This document shows, one piece after another, positions 38,776 to 47,780 of a stretch of DNA of 64,000 bases. The DNA is taken from positions 124,001 to 188,000 of the forward strand of contig DASRFG010000025.1 of the NCBI GenBank assembly GCA_035651655.1, given 5' to 3'. The first letter of the stretch is position 1; every line of letters begins with the position of its first letter. This DNA is from Terriglobales bacterium (GTDB lineage: Bacteria; Acidobacteriota; Terriglobia; Terriglobales; Acidobacteriaceae). The position numbers and the translations under genes were made by a program. The notes under the pieces were generated by a model. It was not told the DNA's origin, did no database searches, and saw nothing but the letters and a program-made list of their open reading frames with translations.

Positions 38776-38903
38776 TGGAGAACATGCGGCGTCCGGAAGA
38801 AGGCGGCGTGCCGCAGTTACGGCGTCGTGGTTCCGAAGCCAATAAGAAGGACGGCGACGGCCCGCTGCTGAGGAAACCTCCGAAGCAGTAGAGTCTCTTC
38901 GTT
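38776..38903 (+). repeat. Direct repeat, right copy (M48 3' end remnant)
   Basis: A gap-free duplicate of 27628-27755 at 121 of 128 positions. It still encodes the last M48 residues (VPQLRRRG and KPPKQ) and the stop, with four amino-acid changes, but no protease sequence precedes it. It is therefore a 5'-less gene fragment marking the right border of the 11-kb segment. Confidence 0.92.
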
Positions 38904-38929
38904 AACCCAACCTTGCACTGTCGGCCCAC

Positions 38930-38954
38930 CCATTTCGCAAAGAACGCGAAATGG
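38930..38954. repeat. Intergenic hairpin
   Basis: A perfect 9-bp stem ccatttcgc/gcgaaatgg with loop aaagaac, flanked by cccac and ggggcaccc. It differs in sequence from the three related hairpins further on but has the same ...ggggcaccc flank, so it may belong to a wider family. A decayed version lies near 40266-40304. Confidence 0.6.
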
Positions 38955-39033
38955 ATGGGGCACCCGTCAGCGTTCGGGATGTACTCGCGCGGCGGGAAGG
39001 AGTGGGCCGCCCGGCCAAAGCGAAATAGATTCT

Positions 39034-39336
39034 TTACCGAGCGGATTTTGAAGCGAGAATTTCCGGCTTAGCAATCTCCGGAGGTTTGGAAAACAGATCT
39101 TTCGCCTTAGCGAAGAGAGCTTTTGCGATCTCTCCGTTGAGGTGAGCATTGCGGCCAGCTTCGTCGGCAAAAGTGTCGAAGATACCGTATTTTCCGGGCC
39201 CCATCTTGATCGCGTACCAGCTAATCGTGCCCGCCTCACGCTGCGCCAGAGGCTGCGCGGATTTCAAAAATTCTTCTACTTCTTTTTCTTTCCCCGGCTT
39301 GGCTTCAAGCTGCGCCCAGATGGCTAGTTTTCCCAT
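39034..39336 (-). CDS. Antibiotic biosynthesis monooxygenase (ABM/YgiN-like)
   Basis: A 100-residue protein of the dimeric alpha/beta-barrel ABM family, related to YgiN quinol monooxygenase. Segments seen: AIWAQLEAKPGKEKEVEEFL, EAGTISWYAIKM and YGIFDTFADEAGRNAHL. It acts in the cytosol; the substrate is unknown. The ATG at 39336 has a gaggaggaaaa site upstream. The 110 nt upstream to PhzF contain one palindromic repeat. Confidence 0.9.
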   Translation of the reverse strand: MGKLAIWAQLEAKPGKEKEVEEFLKSAQPLAQREAGTISWYAIKMGPGKYGIFDTFADEAGRNAHLNGEIAKALFAKAKDLFSKPPEIAKPEILASKSAR

Positions 39337-39386
39337 TGTGTTTTCCTCCTCTCAATCTGATGCGTACCCCAGGTGTTTGGTACCGT

Positions 39387-39425
39387 GGTCCCAAGTCTCG
39401 AAAAGCGCGAGACCTGGGGTACCCC
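39387..39425. repeat. Dispersed hairpin repeat, copy 1
   Basis: ggtcccaagtctcg-aaaagcg-cgagacctgggg followed by tacccc. It is related to copies at 41925 and 44616, with one mismatch in the left arm. All three lie between genes in a 5.3-kb span. Confidence 0.75.
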
Positions 39426-39447
39426 GTTCAAGTAAGGAAGATCAAAG

Positions 39448-40239
39448 TCAGATGTTAATGGCGCCTTGTAGATAAAGCTTGGTTTCGCCGGCGATCTTTA
39501 CGCGGTCGCCCGCTAGCGTGCACCACATTCGAGCGCCACGAGGACTGAGTTGCTGCACGCGGAATGTTTGCTTGCCCGTGCGTCCGGCCCAGTAAGGGAC
39601 GAGGGTGCACTGGATCGATCCGGTGGCGGGATCTTCGTTAATCCCCTCGCGGGGAGCGAAAAACCTGCAGACGTAATCGAAATTATCCTCGCCGGGAGCG
39701 GTAACAATTACGCCGCCAAAAGCCATCTCGATTTTGGCCAGGGCAGCTATATCGGGCTTGAGGTTTTCGACTACTCTGGCGTGGTTGGTGACAATAAGAA
39801 AGTCGCGAGGTTCGCGCATGACCTCTGCCTTCTCCAGACCCAGGGCGGAGAGAAGGCCGCTTGGGATTTCGCAGGGCGCTGCCGGCCGAGCGGGAAAATC
39901 CATTTCAAAGCGTTCGTGATCGCGATTCACCGTCAATAAGCCACTGACGGTATGGAAGCGCACCGGCCAGGAGTCATGTCCTCGCAACGAAAGTGCGTAC
40001 GCAGAAGCCAGAGTGGCATGGCCGCATAGGTCATCTTCCACGATCGGTGTGAACCAACGCAGGTCGAAATCGCCATCAGCGCGGGCCACCACAAAAGCGG
40101 TTTCGCTGTGACGGTTCTCGGCAGCGATTTTCTGCATTACGTCGTTCGTGAGAAATGCGGGAAGGAAGCATACACCGGCGGGATTGCCTGCAAACAGTTC
40201 GCTCGCGAAGGAATCAATGTGGTAATACGAAATTGACAT
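39448..40239 (-). CDS. PhzF-family isomerase/epimerase
   Basis: A 263-residue cytosolic protein with the diaminopimelate-epimerase-like double fold of PhzF. Family marks: YYHIDSFASELFAGNPAGVC at the start, the catalytic Glu46 in NRHSETAFV, DLCGHATLASAYAL and EDPATGS. PhzF of phenazine makers isomerises a shikimate-derived intermediate, but most homologues, including those outside phenazine clusters, have unknown substrates; no phenazine genes are seen here. The ATG at 40239 fits the family start; an in-frame TTG/ATG 9 nt earlier is possible. Confidence 0.92.
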   Translation of the reverse strand: MSISYYHIDSFASELFAGNPAGVCFLPAFLTNDVMQKIAAENRHSETAFVVARADGDFDLRWFTPIVEDDLCGHATLASAYALSLRGHDSWPVRFHTVSGLLTVNRDHERFEMDFPARPAAPCEIPSGLLSALGLEKAEVMREPRDFLIVTNHARVVENLKPDIAALAKIEMAFGGVIVTAPGEDNFDYVCRFFAPREGINEDPATGSIQCTLVPYWAGRTGKQTFRVQQLSPRGARMWCTLAGDRVKIAGETKLYLQGAINI

Positions 40240-40376
40240 GGTGAGCAAGTATCACAGGCCGGCGGGCACCCTTTTACAAAGAACGCGAAAGCATGGGGGC
40301 ACGCGCAGCTTGAAGTTTTGAACTCCTTGTAGTATTGCGGTCGAACAATGATCTAGATGGCCAAGGAGAACAAAGG

Positions 40377-41855
40377 ATGCGAAGCATTACGACTATTCTC
40401 GGGGCAGTGCTAGCGATATTGACAGCACAGGGTCAGTGTTTTCCGGCAGCCGCGACTTCTCCTGACAGGGAGGAGATTACATCGGGCGAGTTCGCCGCGC
40501 GCCGTGATGCGCTGGCAACCCGCATTCGTGATGGGGTAGTCGTCGCATTCGGGGGCCGCCGGCCCGTGAACGACTTCAGTGGGTTCTTCCAGCTCCCTTC
40601 GTTTTACTACCTGACGAATTTCGAGGAGCCAGACGCCGTTTTCGTCATGGTGGTTCGGCAGGGAAAGGGGACGAGCACACTGTTTGTCGCGTCCCCCAGT
40701 TGGATTGAGCAGGATTTCTATGGTTGGGGGCTGCAGAAGCCTACCGTGCTGGAGCATTTGCTGGGCATGGCCGTCCGTCCCTTGAGCGAATTGGAAGCTA
40801 CCCTCACGTCATTAAGCAGTTCCAAAATTTCTTTCTATGTGGTTCCCGATTTCGAGGACGCTGATTACGCGGGCATTGATACCCTAACGCGGGGCAGCGT
40901 TTTCATGCGTGATTTTGTGGCACGCCACCGGCGGGTAGTGATCAAGGACGGGCGGCAAATTGTCGAGCAGCTTCGGGCGAAGCGTAGCCCGGCGGAGATG
41001 GCGTTGCTGCGCCGCGCGGCGGCGATTACTTCGGAGGCATACGGTGTGGTGATGCGAGGACCGATACCACAGCATGAATATGAGGTAGCGGCCTTATGGG
41101 AATACACGTTTAAACGGTTAGGCGCCGCGCGGCCAGGTTTCGCTTCCATTGTCGGCGCTGGCGCGAACGGAATGATCCTCCACTACAGCAAGGATTCGGC
41201 GGACATCGCGCCCGGCGACCTCATCATGATTGATGGCGGCGCCGAGTACAAACATTATGCCTCAGACATGGCGCGAACGATTCCGGTGAGCGGAACCTAC
41301 TCGCCGACACAGCGGCAGATTTATCAGCTGGTACGTGATGCACAGACTGCAGCAGAGCAGGTTGCAAAACCAGGTGTGCCATGGAAGGTTTTGACAGATG
41401 CCGCTTTCGCAGTTCGCGCCCGTGGACTGGTGGCGCTTGGGTTAATCGAGAGCGCCGACGCCAGGTACGATCCGGGGCAAGCGACGGATTGCAGAAAGGA
41501 GCCGAGATCCTGCCAACAGGCGAATTTCTGGATGATCCACGACATTAGTCACGGAGTCGGGCTGGCGGTGCATGACGTGAGGCATGAGGTCATCTCGAGC
41601 GGCGATGTCTTTGTCATTGAGCCGGGCGTGTACATCAGTTTGCCCCGATTGGAGTCGCTACCGCATACGCCGAAGAACCGGGCATTTGTCGCAAAAGTAA
41701 AAACTGCGGTTTCAAAGTACGACAATACCTTCGCCCGTATCGAAGATGAGTACGCAGTGACAGAAAGCGGCATAGAACGCATCAGCCCAGCCCCGCGCGA
41801 GATCAATGAGATCGAAAAGCTGATGCGCGACCGACCGGGCGTTCCGGCACCGTAA
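40377..41855 (+). CDS. Secreted M24-family Xaa-Pro aminopeptidase
   Basis: A 492-residue exported dinuclear metallopeptidase of the aminopeptidase P type. It has a signal peptide (1-21), a creatinase-like N-terminal domain (about 30-190) and the pita-bread catalytic domain. Metal ligands are visible in order: Asp in LIMIDGGAEYKHYASD (two Asp), His in DISHGVGLAVHD, Glu in VFVIEPGVYI and Glu in ARIEDEYAVTESG. It removes N-terminal residues preceding proline. The ATG at 40377 follows aaggag/aaagg. A Cys pair in the insert DCRKEPRSCQQ may form a disulfide. Confidence 0.93.
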   Translation: MRSITTILGAVLAILTAQGQCFPAAATSPDREEITSGEFAARRDALATRIRDGVVVAFGGRRPVNDFSGFFQLPSFYYLTNFEEPDAVFVMVVRQGKGTSTLFVASPSWIEQDFYGWGLQKPTVLEHLLGMAVRPLSELEATLTSLSSSKISFYVVPDFEDADYAGIDTLTRGSVFMRDFVARHRRVVIKDGRQIVEQLRAKRSPAEMALLRRAAAITSEAYGVVMRGPIPQHEYEVAALWEYTFKRLGAARPGFASIVGAGANGMILHYSKDSADIAPGDLIMIDGGAEYKHYASDMARTIPVSGTYSPTQRQIYQLVRDAQTAAEQVAKPGVPWKVLTDAAFAVRARGLVALGLIESADARYDPGQATDCRKEPRSCQQANFWMIHDISHGVGLAVHDVRHEVISSGDVFVIEPGVYISLPRLESLPHTPKNRAFVAKVKTAVSKYDNTFARIEDEYAVTESGIERISPAPREINEIEKLMRDRPGVPAP

Positions 41856-42250
41856 ATTCTGCGTGCCAGATGGTCTCCAAACATATCTCTCAGCAAGAAG
41901 AGAAGATCCAGCCCTGTTGTTGAAGGCTCCCAGGTCTCGAAAAACGCGCGACCTGGGGCACCCGCCTGGTTTCCCAACGAACTGCAGGGGATCTGCCAAC
42001 GGTCAAAAAGTCTTCCGCCGGGTACAACCGGGGTACCCCGGTTGGCATCTTTGTTGCCCGTTGCCAATATGCGAGTTCAGCGGAACCAAAAACAGTTCTG
42101 CTACATAGCAGCGCCGTCTTTTATCTACAACGCACCAAGTCGGCTTATTTCATTTCCCGTAGGAAATTGCTTTACGGCTTATTCGACGTCATTTGTGCCA
42201 TTTGCGACTAGCTGCGGCTCGTCTCGAAGGCGAGGCCGAGAGGAGAGAAG
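41856..42250. other. Intergenic stretch with palindromes, no gene
   Basis: About 395 nt. It holds hairpin copy 2 (41925-41964) and an 18-bp perfect palindrome AACCGGGGTACCCCGGTT (42026-42043). The 3' part should carry the promoter of the following secreted protein. No open frame with a domain was seen. Confidence 0.6.
41925..41964. repeat. Dispersed hairpin repeat, copy 2
   Basis: ggctcccaggtctcg-aaaaacg-cgcgacctggggcacccg, nearly identical to copy 3 at 44616 and similar to copy 1. Confidence 0.78.
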
Positions 42251-44593
42251 ATGAAGAAGCTGCTGATGTTGTCGTTTTGGGGAGCTGTATTGCTGCTTAG
42301 CGTGGCTCCTGTTGCCGCTCAGAACAGCGTTGACGTACTGAATAGTGGACCACAACCGGCGAATACTGCCGGCTGTGCGGTGAACCCAAAGTGTATTCCG
42401 GCAACCTGGTCCACCACTTCCAACGCGGGCTCAGACATTAGCTCGCCGATTACCGCGAACTTCGTTTTTGCCAGCAATGGCGGCGCTCTGCCTACCGACT
42501 TTCCATCTGCAACGAGGGGGCAAATCTGTCTGGCCGATACCCGTGACCTGACCGGGACCACCCTGTTCGCCCAAATAGCTGGGAACTGCCAGGCCGCGGG
42601 AGGCCAGGCCCTTCTGCTCATACGCGACAGCGGAGTCACCGCCCCTGGTGCCATCCCGGTATTTACGATATCTACTGCCAACGGCGACTTCTTGCGGAAC
42701 ACTGTGGGCTTTAGTTCCTCAACCGGAGTTTCCAACTTTCCCATCCGCATCAATCCAGCCAAACCCAATCCGCCCAGCAATCCTACCGGTCAGCACAACT
42801 GCCCGAATGGCCAGGCGGTGCCGGCGTACGTGGGTCCGGGAACCGCAACTTACACGCCCAATGAAAGCTTATGTCTACCGGCGGGCGCAGGCCAGGCGGT
42901 CGAGCCCAGCATGACGGTTGACTCCCAGGGCGACATCTACATCGAGTCTATCCGCGGAGTTCCAGGGGGACTTGATTTGTGGCGCTGGTATCAAACTGCG
43001 GATGGCGGACCTAACGCTGACGGAACGCTGCCCTTTAAATACGAAGGTCAGCCGGACTGCGGCATGTTCGTAACTGACTTTTGCAAATCGAGCGGGTTCG
43101 CGCCGGGAGGAGGCGACGGCGATGTGGCCGTGAACGCTCCCGACCCGTCGAACCATAATGTTCCGAATCTGGCCGTGGTCAGCCTTAGCGCTGCCCAAAT
43201 TACGGGCAGCGACTCCACCAATCGCGCGGATACTTTCAGTACGCCGAACGTGGCCGCCGCCGGAGTTCCCTTCGACGATCGCATGTGGCTGGACGGCATC
43301 AACGATCCCGCACACGTATACATGGAGTACCACGATTTTGGGACCACCTCCCAAATCTTCGTGCAACGCTCGGGTGATGGAGGCAAGAGCTACAATGACG
43401 GGTTCGGAACGGTAGTTGATGCTGCGACCGAACCGAGTGTCGGCCCTCCTACCGGCAACATCGCAGGGCAAATCAAAGTGGATCGTAGCAGCTGCTCAAG
43501 CCACGGCAACTTGTACCAAATCTTCGTGGGTCCTGATAATCCGCTGGACAATGCACAAAACAGCAGCGCCTACATGAATGCTGCGTATGTGGGCGTGGCC
43601 ACGGGCGTTAGTCTCAGCAATCCCACGCTGACCTTCACCGACCACAAGATTTTCAGTTGTGGCGCGGGTTCGACGTGTCCGTCGAAAGTCGGTCTGGGGA
43701 ACTTATTCCCCGGGCTCGCGGTGGACAACTTCGGGTACGTGTATGCGACGTGGTCGGACAACAATGACGTCTACTACTCGTTCTCGACCAATCACGGCAC
43801 GCGCTGGTCTCCCGCAATTAAGGTGACGCAGAACACGCCGCAAGCCGGCAAGTCGAACGTATTCCCCTGGATCGCGGCCGATGCTAATGGCCACGTGGCG
43901 ATCGCGTGGTATGGCGCCGATCAAGTAGGCAATTCGAATACTGTTCCAGCGGACAGCACTCACTGGAACGTGTTTGTTGCGGAGACCGTGAATGGCCATG
44001 CTATCTCGCCGGTATTCACGTTCAGCCAAGCCACCGACCACTCCAACCATACGGGTCAGATCTCGACTGGAGGCCTGCTGGGCAGCTCCGACCGCAGCCT
44101 GGCCGACTTTTTCCAGATCGGTATGGATCCGAGCCACCGTGTGAACATTGCCTATGCGGACAATCATGCCGGCCCGTCGGTCACGTACTTCACGCGACAA
44201 AAGGCGGCGGCCGCGGGCATTGCTACCAAGGGCAAATGTGCGGGTACCGGTCACGAAGCCGGCGGCGATGGCGACGAACACGGCAAGAACGGCGGCAACG
44301 CCCATTTCGACTTCAACTATGACGATTCCGGTCAGGGGTCGAACAGCGCGTCGTTCAGCGATCCTGGCGCGAGCGTTAACTTCCAAGCCGCGCAGTTCAC
44401 CGCCGCGACGTTCGACGACGTTGCACATACCGTGACTCTCACGGGTAGCGGCACCAACAACGGGAAGCCGGTAGCGTTCACCATCGTAGGTGCTGACAGC
44501 TCGCTGGCTGCGCCAGGATTGTTTGGCATCACGCTGAGCGATGGGTACAGCAACAGCGGGAAGCTGGTGTCCGGGAGTATTACGGTCTACTGA
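42251..44593 (+). CDS. Large secreted BNR/sialidase-like propeller protein
   Basis: A 780-residue exported protein with a signal peptide (1-23). The N-terminal 180 residues resemble a protease-associated-like insert (TRGQICLADTRDLTGTTLFA and on). A beta-propeller-like region follows, with Asp-box-like repeats (SGDGGKSYNDG, STNHGTRWSP) and VFPWIAADANGHVAIAWYG. The C-terminal 110 residues, after a Gly/His-rich linker, form a beta-sandwich. Enzymatic activity is not evident. The ATG at 42251 follows gaggagag. A related protein is encoded at 47781-49892. Confidence 0.8.
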   Translation: MKKLLMLSFWGAVLLLSVAPVAAQNSVDVLNSGPQPANTAGCAVNPKCIPATWSTTSNAGSDISSPITANFVFASNGGALPTDFPSATRGQICLADTRDLTGTTLFAQIAGNCQAAGGQALLLIRDSGVTAPGAIPVFTISTANGDFLRNTVGFSSSTGVSNFPIRINPAKPNPPSNPTGQHNCPNGQAVPAYVGPGTATYTPNESLCLPAGAGQAVEPSMTVDSQGDIYIESIRGVPGGLDLWRWYQTADGGPNADGTLPFKYEGQPDCGMFVTDFCKSSGFAPGGGDGDVAVNAPDPSNHNVPNLAVVSLSAAQITGSDSTNRADTFSTPNVAAAGVPFDDRMWLDGINDPAHVYMEYHDFGTTSQIFVQRSGDGGKSYNDGFGTVVDAATEPSVGPPTGNIAGQIKVDRSSCSSHGNLYQIFVGPDNPLDNAQNSSAYMNAAYVGVATGVSLSNPTLTFTDHKIFSCGAGSTCPSKVGLGNLFPGLAVDNFGYVYATWSDNNDVYYSFSTNHGTRWSPAIKVTQNTPQAGKSNVFPWIAADANGHVAIAWYGADQVGNSNTVPADSTHWNVFVAETVNGHAISPVFTFSQATDHSNHTGQISTGGLLGSSDRSLADFFQIGMDPSHRVNIAYADNHAGPSVTYFTRQKAAAAGIATKGKCAGTGHEAGGDGDEHGKNGGNAHFDFNYDDSGQGSNSASFSDPGASVNFQAAQFTAATFDDVAHTVTLTGSGTNNGKPVAFTIVGADSSLAAPGLFGITLSDGYSNSGKLVSGSITVY

Positions 44594-44934
44594 AAAGGAA
44601 CTTCCCTGTAACGAGGAGTCCCAGGTCTCGAAAAACGCGAGACCTGGGGCACCCGCGTTGGATAGTTTTACACTTGTATTTAATTCACTGGCTCGCAATT
44701 CTATTTGCTGTTCTGTGGCACCAACCTGTCCGCTGGGCTGTTTGATGGAGTGATTTTCGGGGACACGCCGGCTGGATATAGGACAACCTCCTTGAGCTGC
44801 TGCTCTGGTCGGCAACTCACCATTGAAGTGTGTGCGAAGTTCGGCAGAGCCAACCTCTGTAGGCGCATGCGCACCGAAACAGATGCGCACACAAACCACA
44901 CGAACCGAACTCGAAGTACTTTTGGGGGATGCTA
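44594..44934. other. Intergenic stretch with hairpin copy 3
   Basis: About 340 nt after the BNR-type gene. Hairpin copy 3 lies right after the stop codon and may terminate transcription. No gene was seen in the remainder, which should contain the promoter of the HhH-protein gene. Confidence 0.55.
44616..44655. repeat. Dispersed hairpin repeat, copy 3
   Basis: gagtcccaggtctcg-aaaaa-cgcgagacctggggcacccg. The stem ccaggtctcg/cgagacctgg is perfect. It is the same family as 39387 and 41925. Confidence 0.8.
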
Positions 44935-45408
44935 ATGAGAACATTTGTTGGTGGATTGGCAATCGGCTGGCTGGTGGGACTGGCCATCGCACCGGCAAAG
45001 GGCGATGAGACGAGGCGGAGGTTGCGGTCCGAGGCTGAAGAGTGGAAGCGCAGAGCGAGAGAGCAAGCGGAACGATTGAAAGACGGCTTCCAAGAGGCGT
45101 TTAATGAAGTGCGCAACACCTCCCGCGACATGCCGGAATTGCAGAGTTCCCGAAGAGCGCCAAGGGGCGAGCAACCTGAGAATAACGATAACCAGGAGTG
45201 GGAGGCGCACGGCAGTCCATTGTCGTTGTTGAATCACGGCAGCCGCGAGCAACTCATGGCCATTAAGGGTATTGGGCCGGTGCTCGCGACCAGAATCATT
45301 GAGGGTCGGCCGTATGAGTCTGAGGACCAGGTACTAGAGAATAAGGAGCTGCCGCCATCCGTGTTTGAGTTGGCGAAGGCCGAGTGGTCGAGGCGAAGGG
45401 CAGGATGA
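44935..45408 (+). CDS. YtxH-like/helix-hairpin-helix protein
   Basis: A 157-residue protein. The first helix (FVGGLAIGWLVGLAIAPAKG) anchors it in the membrane, followed by a charged coiled helix (about 25-65) as in YtxH-type proteins, a polar linker and a C-terminal helix-hairpin-helix domain of ComEA type (EQLMAIKGIGPVLATRIIEG). HhH domains bind DNA non-specifically. The combination suggests a membrane-tethered DNA-binding protein. The ATG at 44935 is chosen over 44929 because the gggggat site then has normal spacing. Its stop overlaps the next gene. Confidence 0.78.
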   Translation: MRTFVGGLAIGWLVGLAIAPAKGDETRRRLRSEAEEWKRRAREQAERLKDGFQEAFNEVRNTSRDMPELQSSRRAPRGEQPENNDNQEWEAHGSPLSLLNHGSREQLMAIKGIGPVLATRIIEGRPYESEDQVLENKELPPSVFELAKAEWSRRRAG

Positions 45409-45851
45409 GCGACGTCCGGGTGAGAGGAAACAGCCGCAAAAAGCTCCTGTTGTGTATTGACGACCACGCCGAGGTGCTCGAACTTCTGCGGGAGTTTCTG
45501 GAAGTCTCCGGCTTCTCAGTCTTGACGGCAGTCAACGGCCGGCAGGGCTTGAAGGCACTTGAGAAGAATCCAGTTGATGCGGTGCTGGTGGACTACGACA
45601 TGCCGGGCATGAAGGGCGATGCCGTGGCCGCGCAAATACAAAAGACCCAACCCGACGTTCCTATCCTCATTTTTTCAGGGTATGCGGCTGACCTGCCGGC
45701 CAGGATTCATTCCGTGGCCGATGGCGTATTCATGAAGGGGGAAAAGGCCACGGCTTTGCTTGCGGCTATCCGTCGCCTGTTCCGGACCCCAAGAAAGAGA
45801 CCCGCGGTGCGCGCCAGCAGGGAAGCGGTTCGCAGGCGAAGAGCGAGCTAG
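45405..45851 (+). CDS. Single-domain response regulator
   Basis: A 148-residue CheY-like receiver: LLCIDDHAEVLELLREFL gives the acidic pocket, DAVLVDYDMPGMKG the phospho-acceptor Asp, then the conserved Ser in LIFSGYA and Lys in FMKGEK. A basic tail (RTPRKRPAVRASREAVRRRR) follows. No output domain is present. The ATG overlaps the stop of the HhH gene (ATGA), so the two are translationally coupled. No kinase is nearby. Confidence 0.9.
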   Translation: MSDVRVRGNSRKKLLLCIDDHAEVLELLREFLEVSGFSVLTAVNGRQGLKALEKNPVDAVLVDYDMPGMKGDAVAAQIQKTQPDVPILIFSGYAADLPARIHSVADGVFMKGEKATALLAAIRRLFRTPRKRPAVRASREAVRRRRAS

Positions 45852-45918
45852 CATCTGGGTTGGTGGAAAAGAAAAATCCCCGCCCCAGCGGAGCCTGAGC
45901 GGGCACCCTCAAATGCAG

Positions 45919-47508
45919 CTATTGCTGCGAGTCAGTGGAGCTAGAGGCAGACTGATTTTTGTCACCGCTGCCGATGGCCTCGCCAGAGAGCACCAGTTCC
46001 ACTCGGCGATTTTGCTGCCGGCCTTCAGAAGTGTCGTTGGTTGCCACCGGCGCGCTTTTTCCCAAACCGCGGGCCACGATGGTGTCGTTTGAGATCCCCT
46101 GCTGAACCAGGTAATCGCGTACAGCTTCAGCACGGCGCTCAGAAAGCTGCAGATTGTAAGCGTCGGTGCCAATGCTATCGGTATGGCCTTCGACCTCCAG
46201 GTGCAGGCTGGGATAGGCGAGCACGATTCCGGAAACCTTGGCCAGGCGCTCGCGGGCGCCGGGCAGAAGTTCGAAGCTGCCGCTCCTGAACAGCACATCA
46301 GACATGTTGGCGATCAAGCCGCGCGCGCTGTCGCGGGTGGCGAGAATGTTATTGAGTTGCTGCAGCAGCCGGGCGCGCAGCTCCTGCTTGTCTCTCTCTG
46401 CCTGCTGGCGAAGTTGTTCTGACTCCTGCGCAGCACGGCGGGCTTTTTCCGCCTCAACGGCCAGGGCTTGTTGTTGAGCTAGCGCTTCGGCTTTGGCTTG
46501 TTCGGCTGCCTGGCGCTGACGGGTTGCTTCCTGGGCGGCCTGCATCGCTTCCTGTTTGGCGCGTATGGCATCCGCCTTGGCGGCCTCCGCCTGAGCGCGA
46601 GCAGCATCGGCTTCGGCTCGCTGCCGTGCTTCGGATGCGGCATCGGCGCGGGCTTTGGCTTCACGAGCAGCAGCTTCGGCGTGAGCTTCTTCTTCGGCCT
46701 TCTGCTTGACCGCCATGACGCGCGCTTCCTCGGCAGTTTGCACAGCTTCGCGTGCTGCTGCTTCTACAACGCTGCGGTTCTGATGTTGACGGTACGTGTC
46801 CTCGGCGTGCTTCAGTTGCTGGTCAGCTTTGCCGATAATGGCGGCGGCATACTTGTCCGCCAAAGCGTTGTGAGCAATTCGCAGCGCGTTGCGGGCTTCG
46901 AAGAGGGCCAGTGGCGTCCTGCTGTCAATTCCGAAAATTGCGTTTTCAATGCGAGTGTTGGTGGAGGAGTAAGTGCCGCGGGCTACGAGCTCGTAGTTGG
47001 CGTCAATGTCCTGGCCGGCAGCCATGCCAGCCGGAGCCGAGCTTTCCATAACGACCATGTTGCCGGGTTGCGAGACGGCAAAATAGGGCTCGGCGGTCAC
47101 GATCATGCCGAAGGTCTGCATGTCAGTAAATGCCTTCAGGTGGGCGTTGCCGTGATCGAGAATCACTTCTCCCAGGTTCACTGGACGCCCCTGCGGCGAA
47201 ACTGCCCATAATACGTACGTCAGATATTCAAGGCCGAACTTGGTGGCGTCTTCCAGGGAAGTGAGTTTGGCTTCAATCTCAATGCGAGTTTTCTTGCCTT
47301 TGACCTCGGCTTCGCCGGAGGCCTGTGACAGCAATTCGGTTCCATGGAAAGCGACCTTCACGCTGCCGCCCTGCTGGCGGTAGTGCACAGCCTTGGTGAC
47401 ACGCGAGACCGCTTTCGGGGCTGCGGAGGTGGCAGCCACATTCTCCCCAGCGGAACAAACAGCTGTAGCGCAAAAAAGTATCGCGATGACTAATAGATGT
47501 TTTCTCAC
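45919..47508 (-). CDS. OmpA-family protein with long coiled coil
   Basis: A 529-residue exported protein with a signal peptide (1-20), an N-terminal beta domain (about 30-200), a long Ala/Glu/Gln/Arg coiled coil (about 215-405) and a C-terminal OmpA/MotB peptidoglycan-binding domain (about 415-515: DVLFRSGSFELLPGARERL, LEVEGHTDSIGTDAYN, LSERRAEAVRDYL). It likely ties the envelope to peptidoglycan. The GTG at 47508 has aggaat upstream and starts the signal peptide; an in-frame ATG at 47556 gives 16 extra residues. Confidence 0.9.
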   Translation of the reverse strand: MRKHLLVIAILFCATAVCSAGENVAATSAAPKAVSRVTKAVHYRQQGGSVKVAFHGTELLSQASGEAEVKGKKTRIEIEAKLTSLEDATKFGLEYLTYVLWAVSPQGRPVNLGEVILDHGNAHLKAFTDMQTFGMIVTAEPYFAVSQPGNMVVMESSAPAGMAAGQDIDANYELVARGTYSSTNTRIENAIFGIDSRTPLALFEARNALRIAHNALADKYAAAIIGKADQQLKHAEDTYRQHQNRSVVEAAAREAVQTAEEARVMAVKQKAEEEAHAEAAAREAKARADAASEARQRAEADAARAQAEAAKADAIRAKQEAMQAAQEATRQRQAAEQAKAEALAQQQALAVEAEKARRAAQESEQLRQQAERDKQELRARLLQQLNNILATRDSARGLIANMSDVLFRSGSFELLPGARERLAKVSGIVLAYPSLHLEVEGHTDSIGTDAYNLQLSERRAEAVRDYLVQQGISNDTIVARGLGKSAPVATNDTSEGRQQNRRVELVLSGEAIGSGDKNQSASSSTDSQQ

Positions 47509-47780
47509 GGCATTCCTGTTCCGGGGGAGTACAGAAGAGGGAAACCTCACAAACATGATGTGCTAGTCGGGTGCAAATGAAAAGGACAGGTAGTACAGGG
47601 GATAGGTAGTCCTTTAGTTTGCCGGATCGCTTCACCTGAGCCACCCCAATTTTTCCCGCTACTTGCGGACAACGTGGAGATAGAAGGTATGCATCTGCGT
47701 GCTTGTCAACAAAGGTGCCTTCCAAATTCTGCAGCAACACGTCGCTGCACTATGCCGTGCGATTCGAAAGGAGATACACG

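Noticed and set aside
39448-40239. PhzF as a sign of phenazine biosynthesis
   Set aside because: No other phz genes are nearby and most PhzF homologues lie outside phenazine clusters.
43703-44998. A 431-codon open frame antisense to the BNR-type gene
   Set aside because: It is a shadow of a strongly supported secreted-protein gene, has no domain or ribosome site, and is rich in Arg/Ala/Val as expected for antisense of GC-rich code.
46498-47211. A 237-codon plus-strand frame over the OmpA-family gene
   Set aside because: It is the low-complexity complement of the coiled-coil repeats (Gly/Phe/Cys-rich); the minus-strand gene has signal peptide and OmpA domain.
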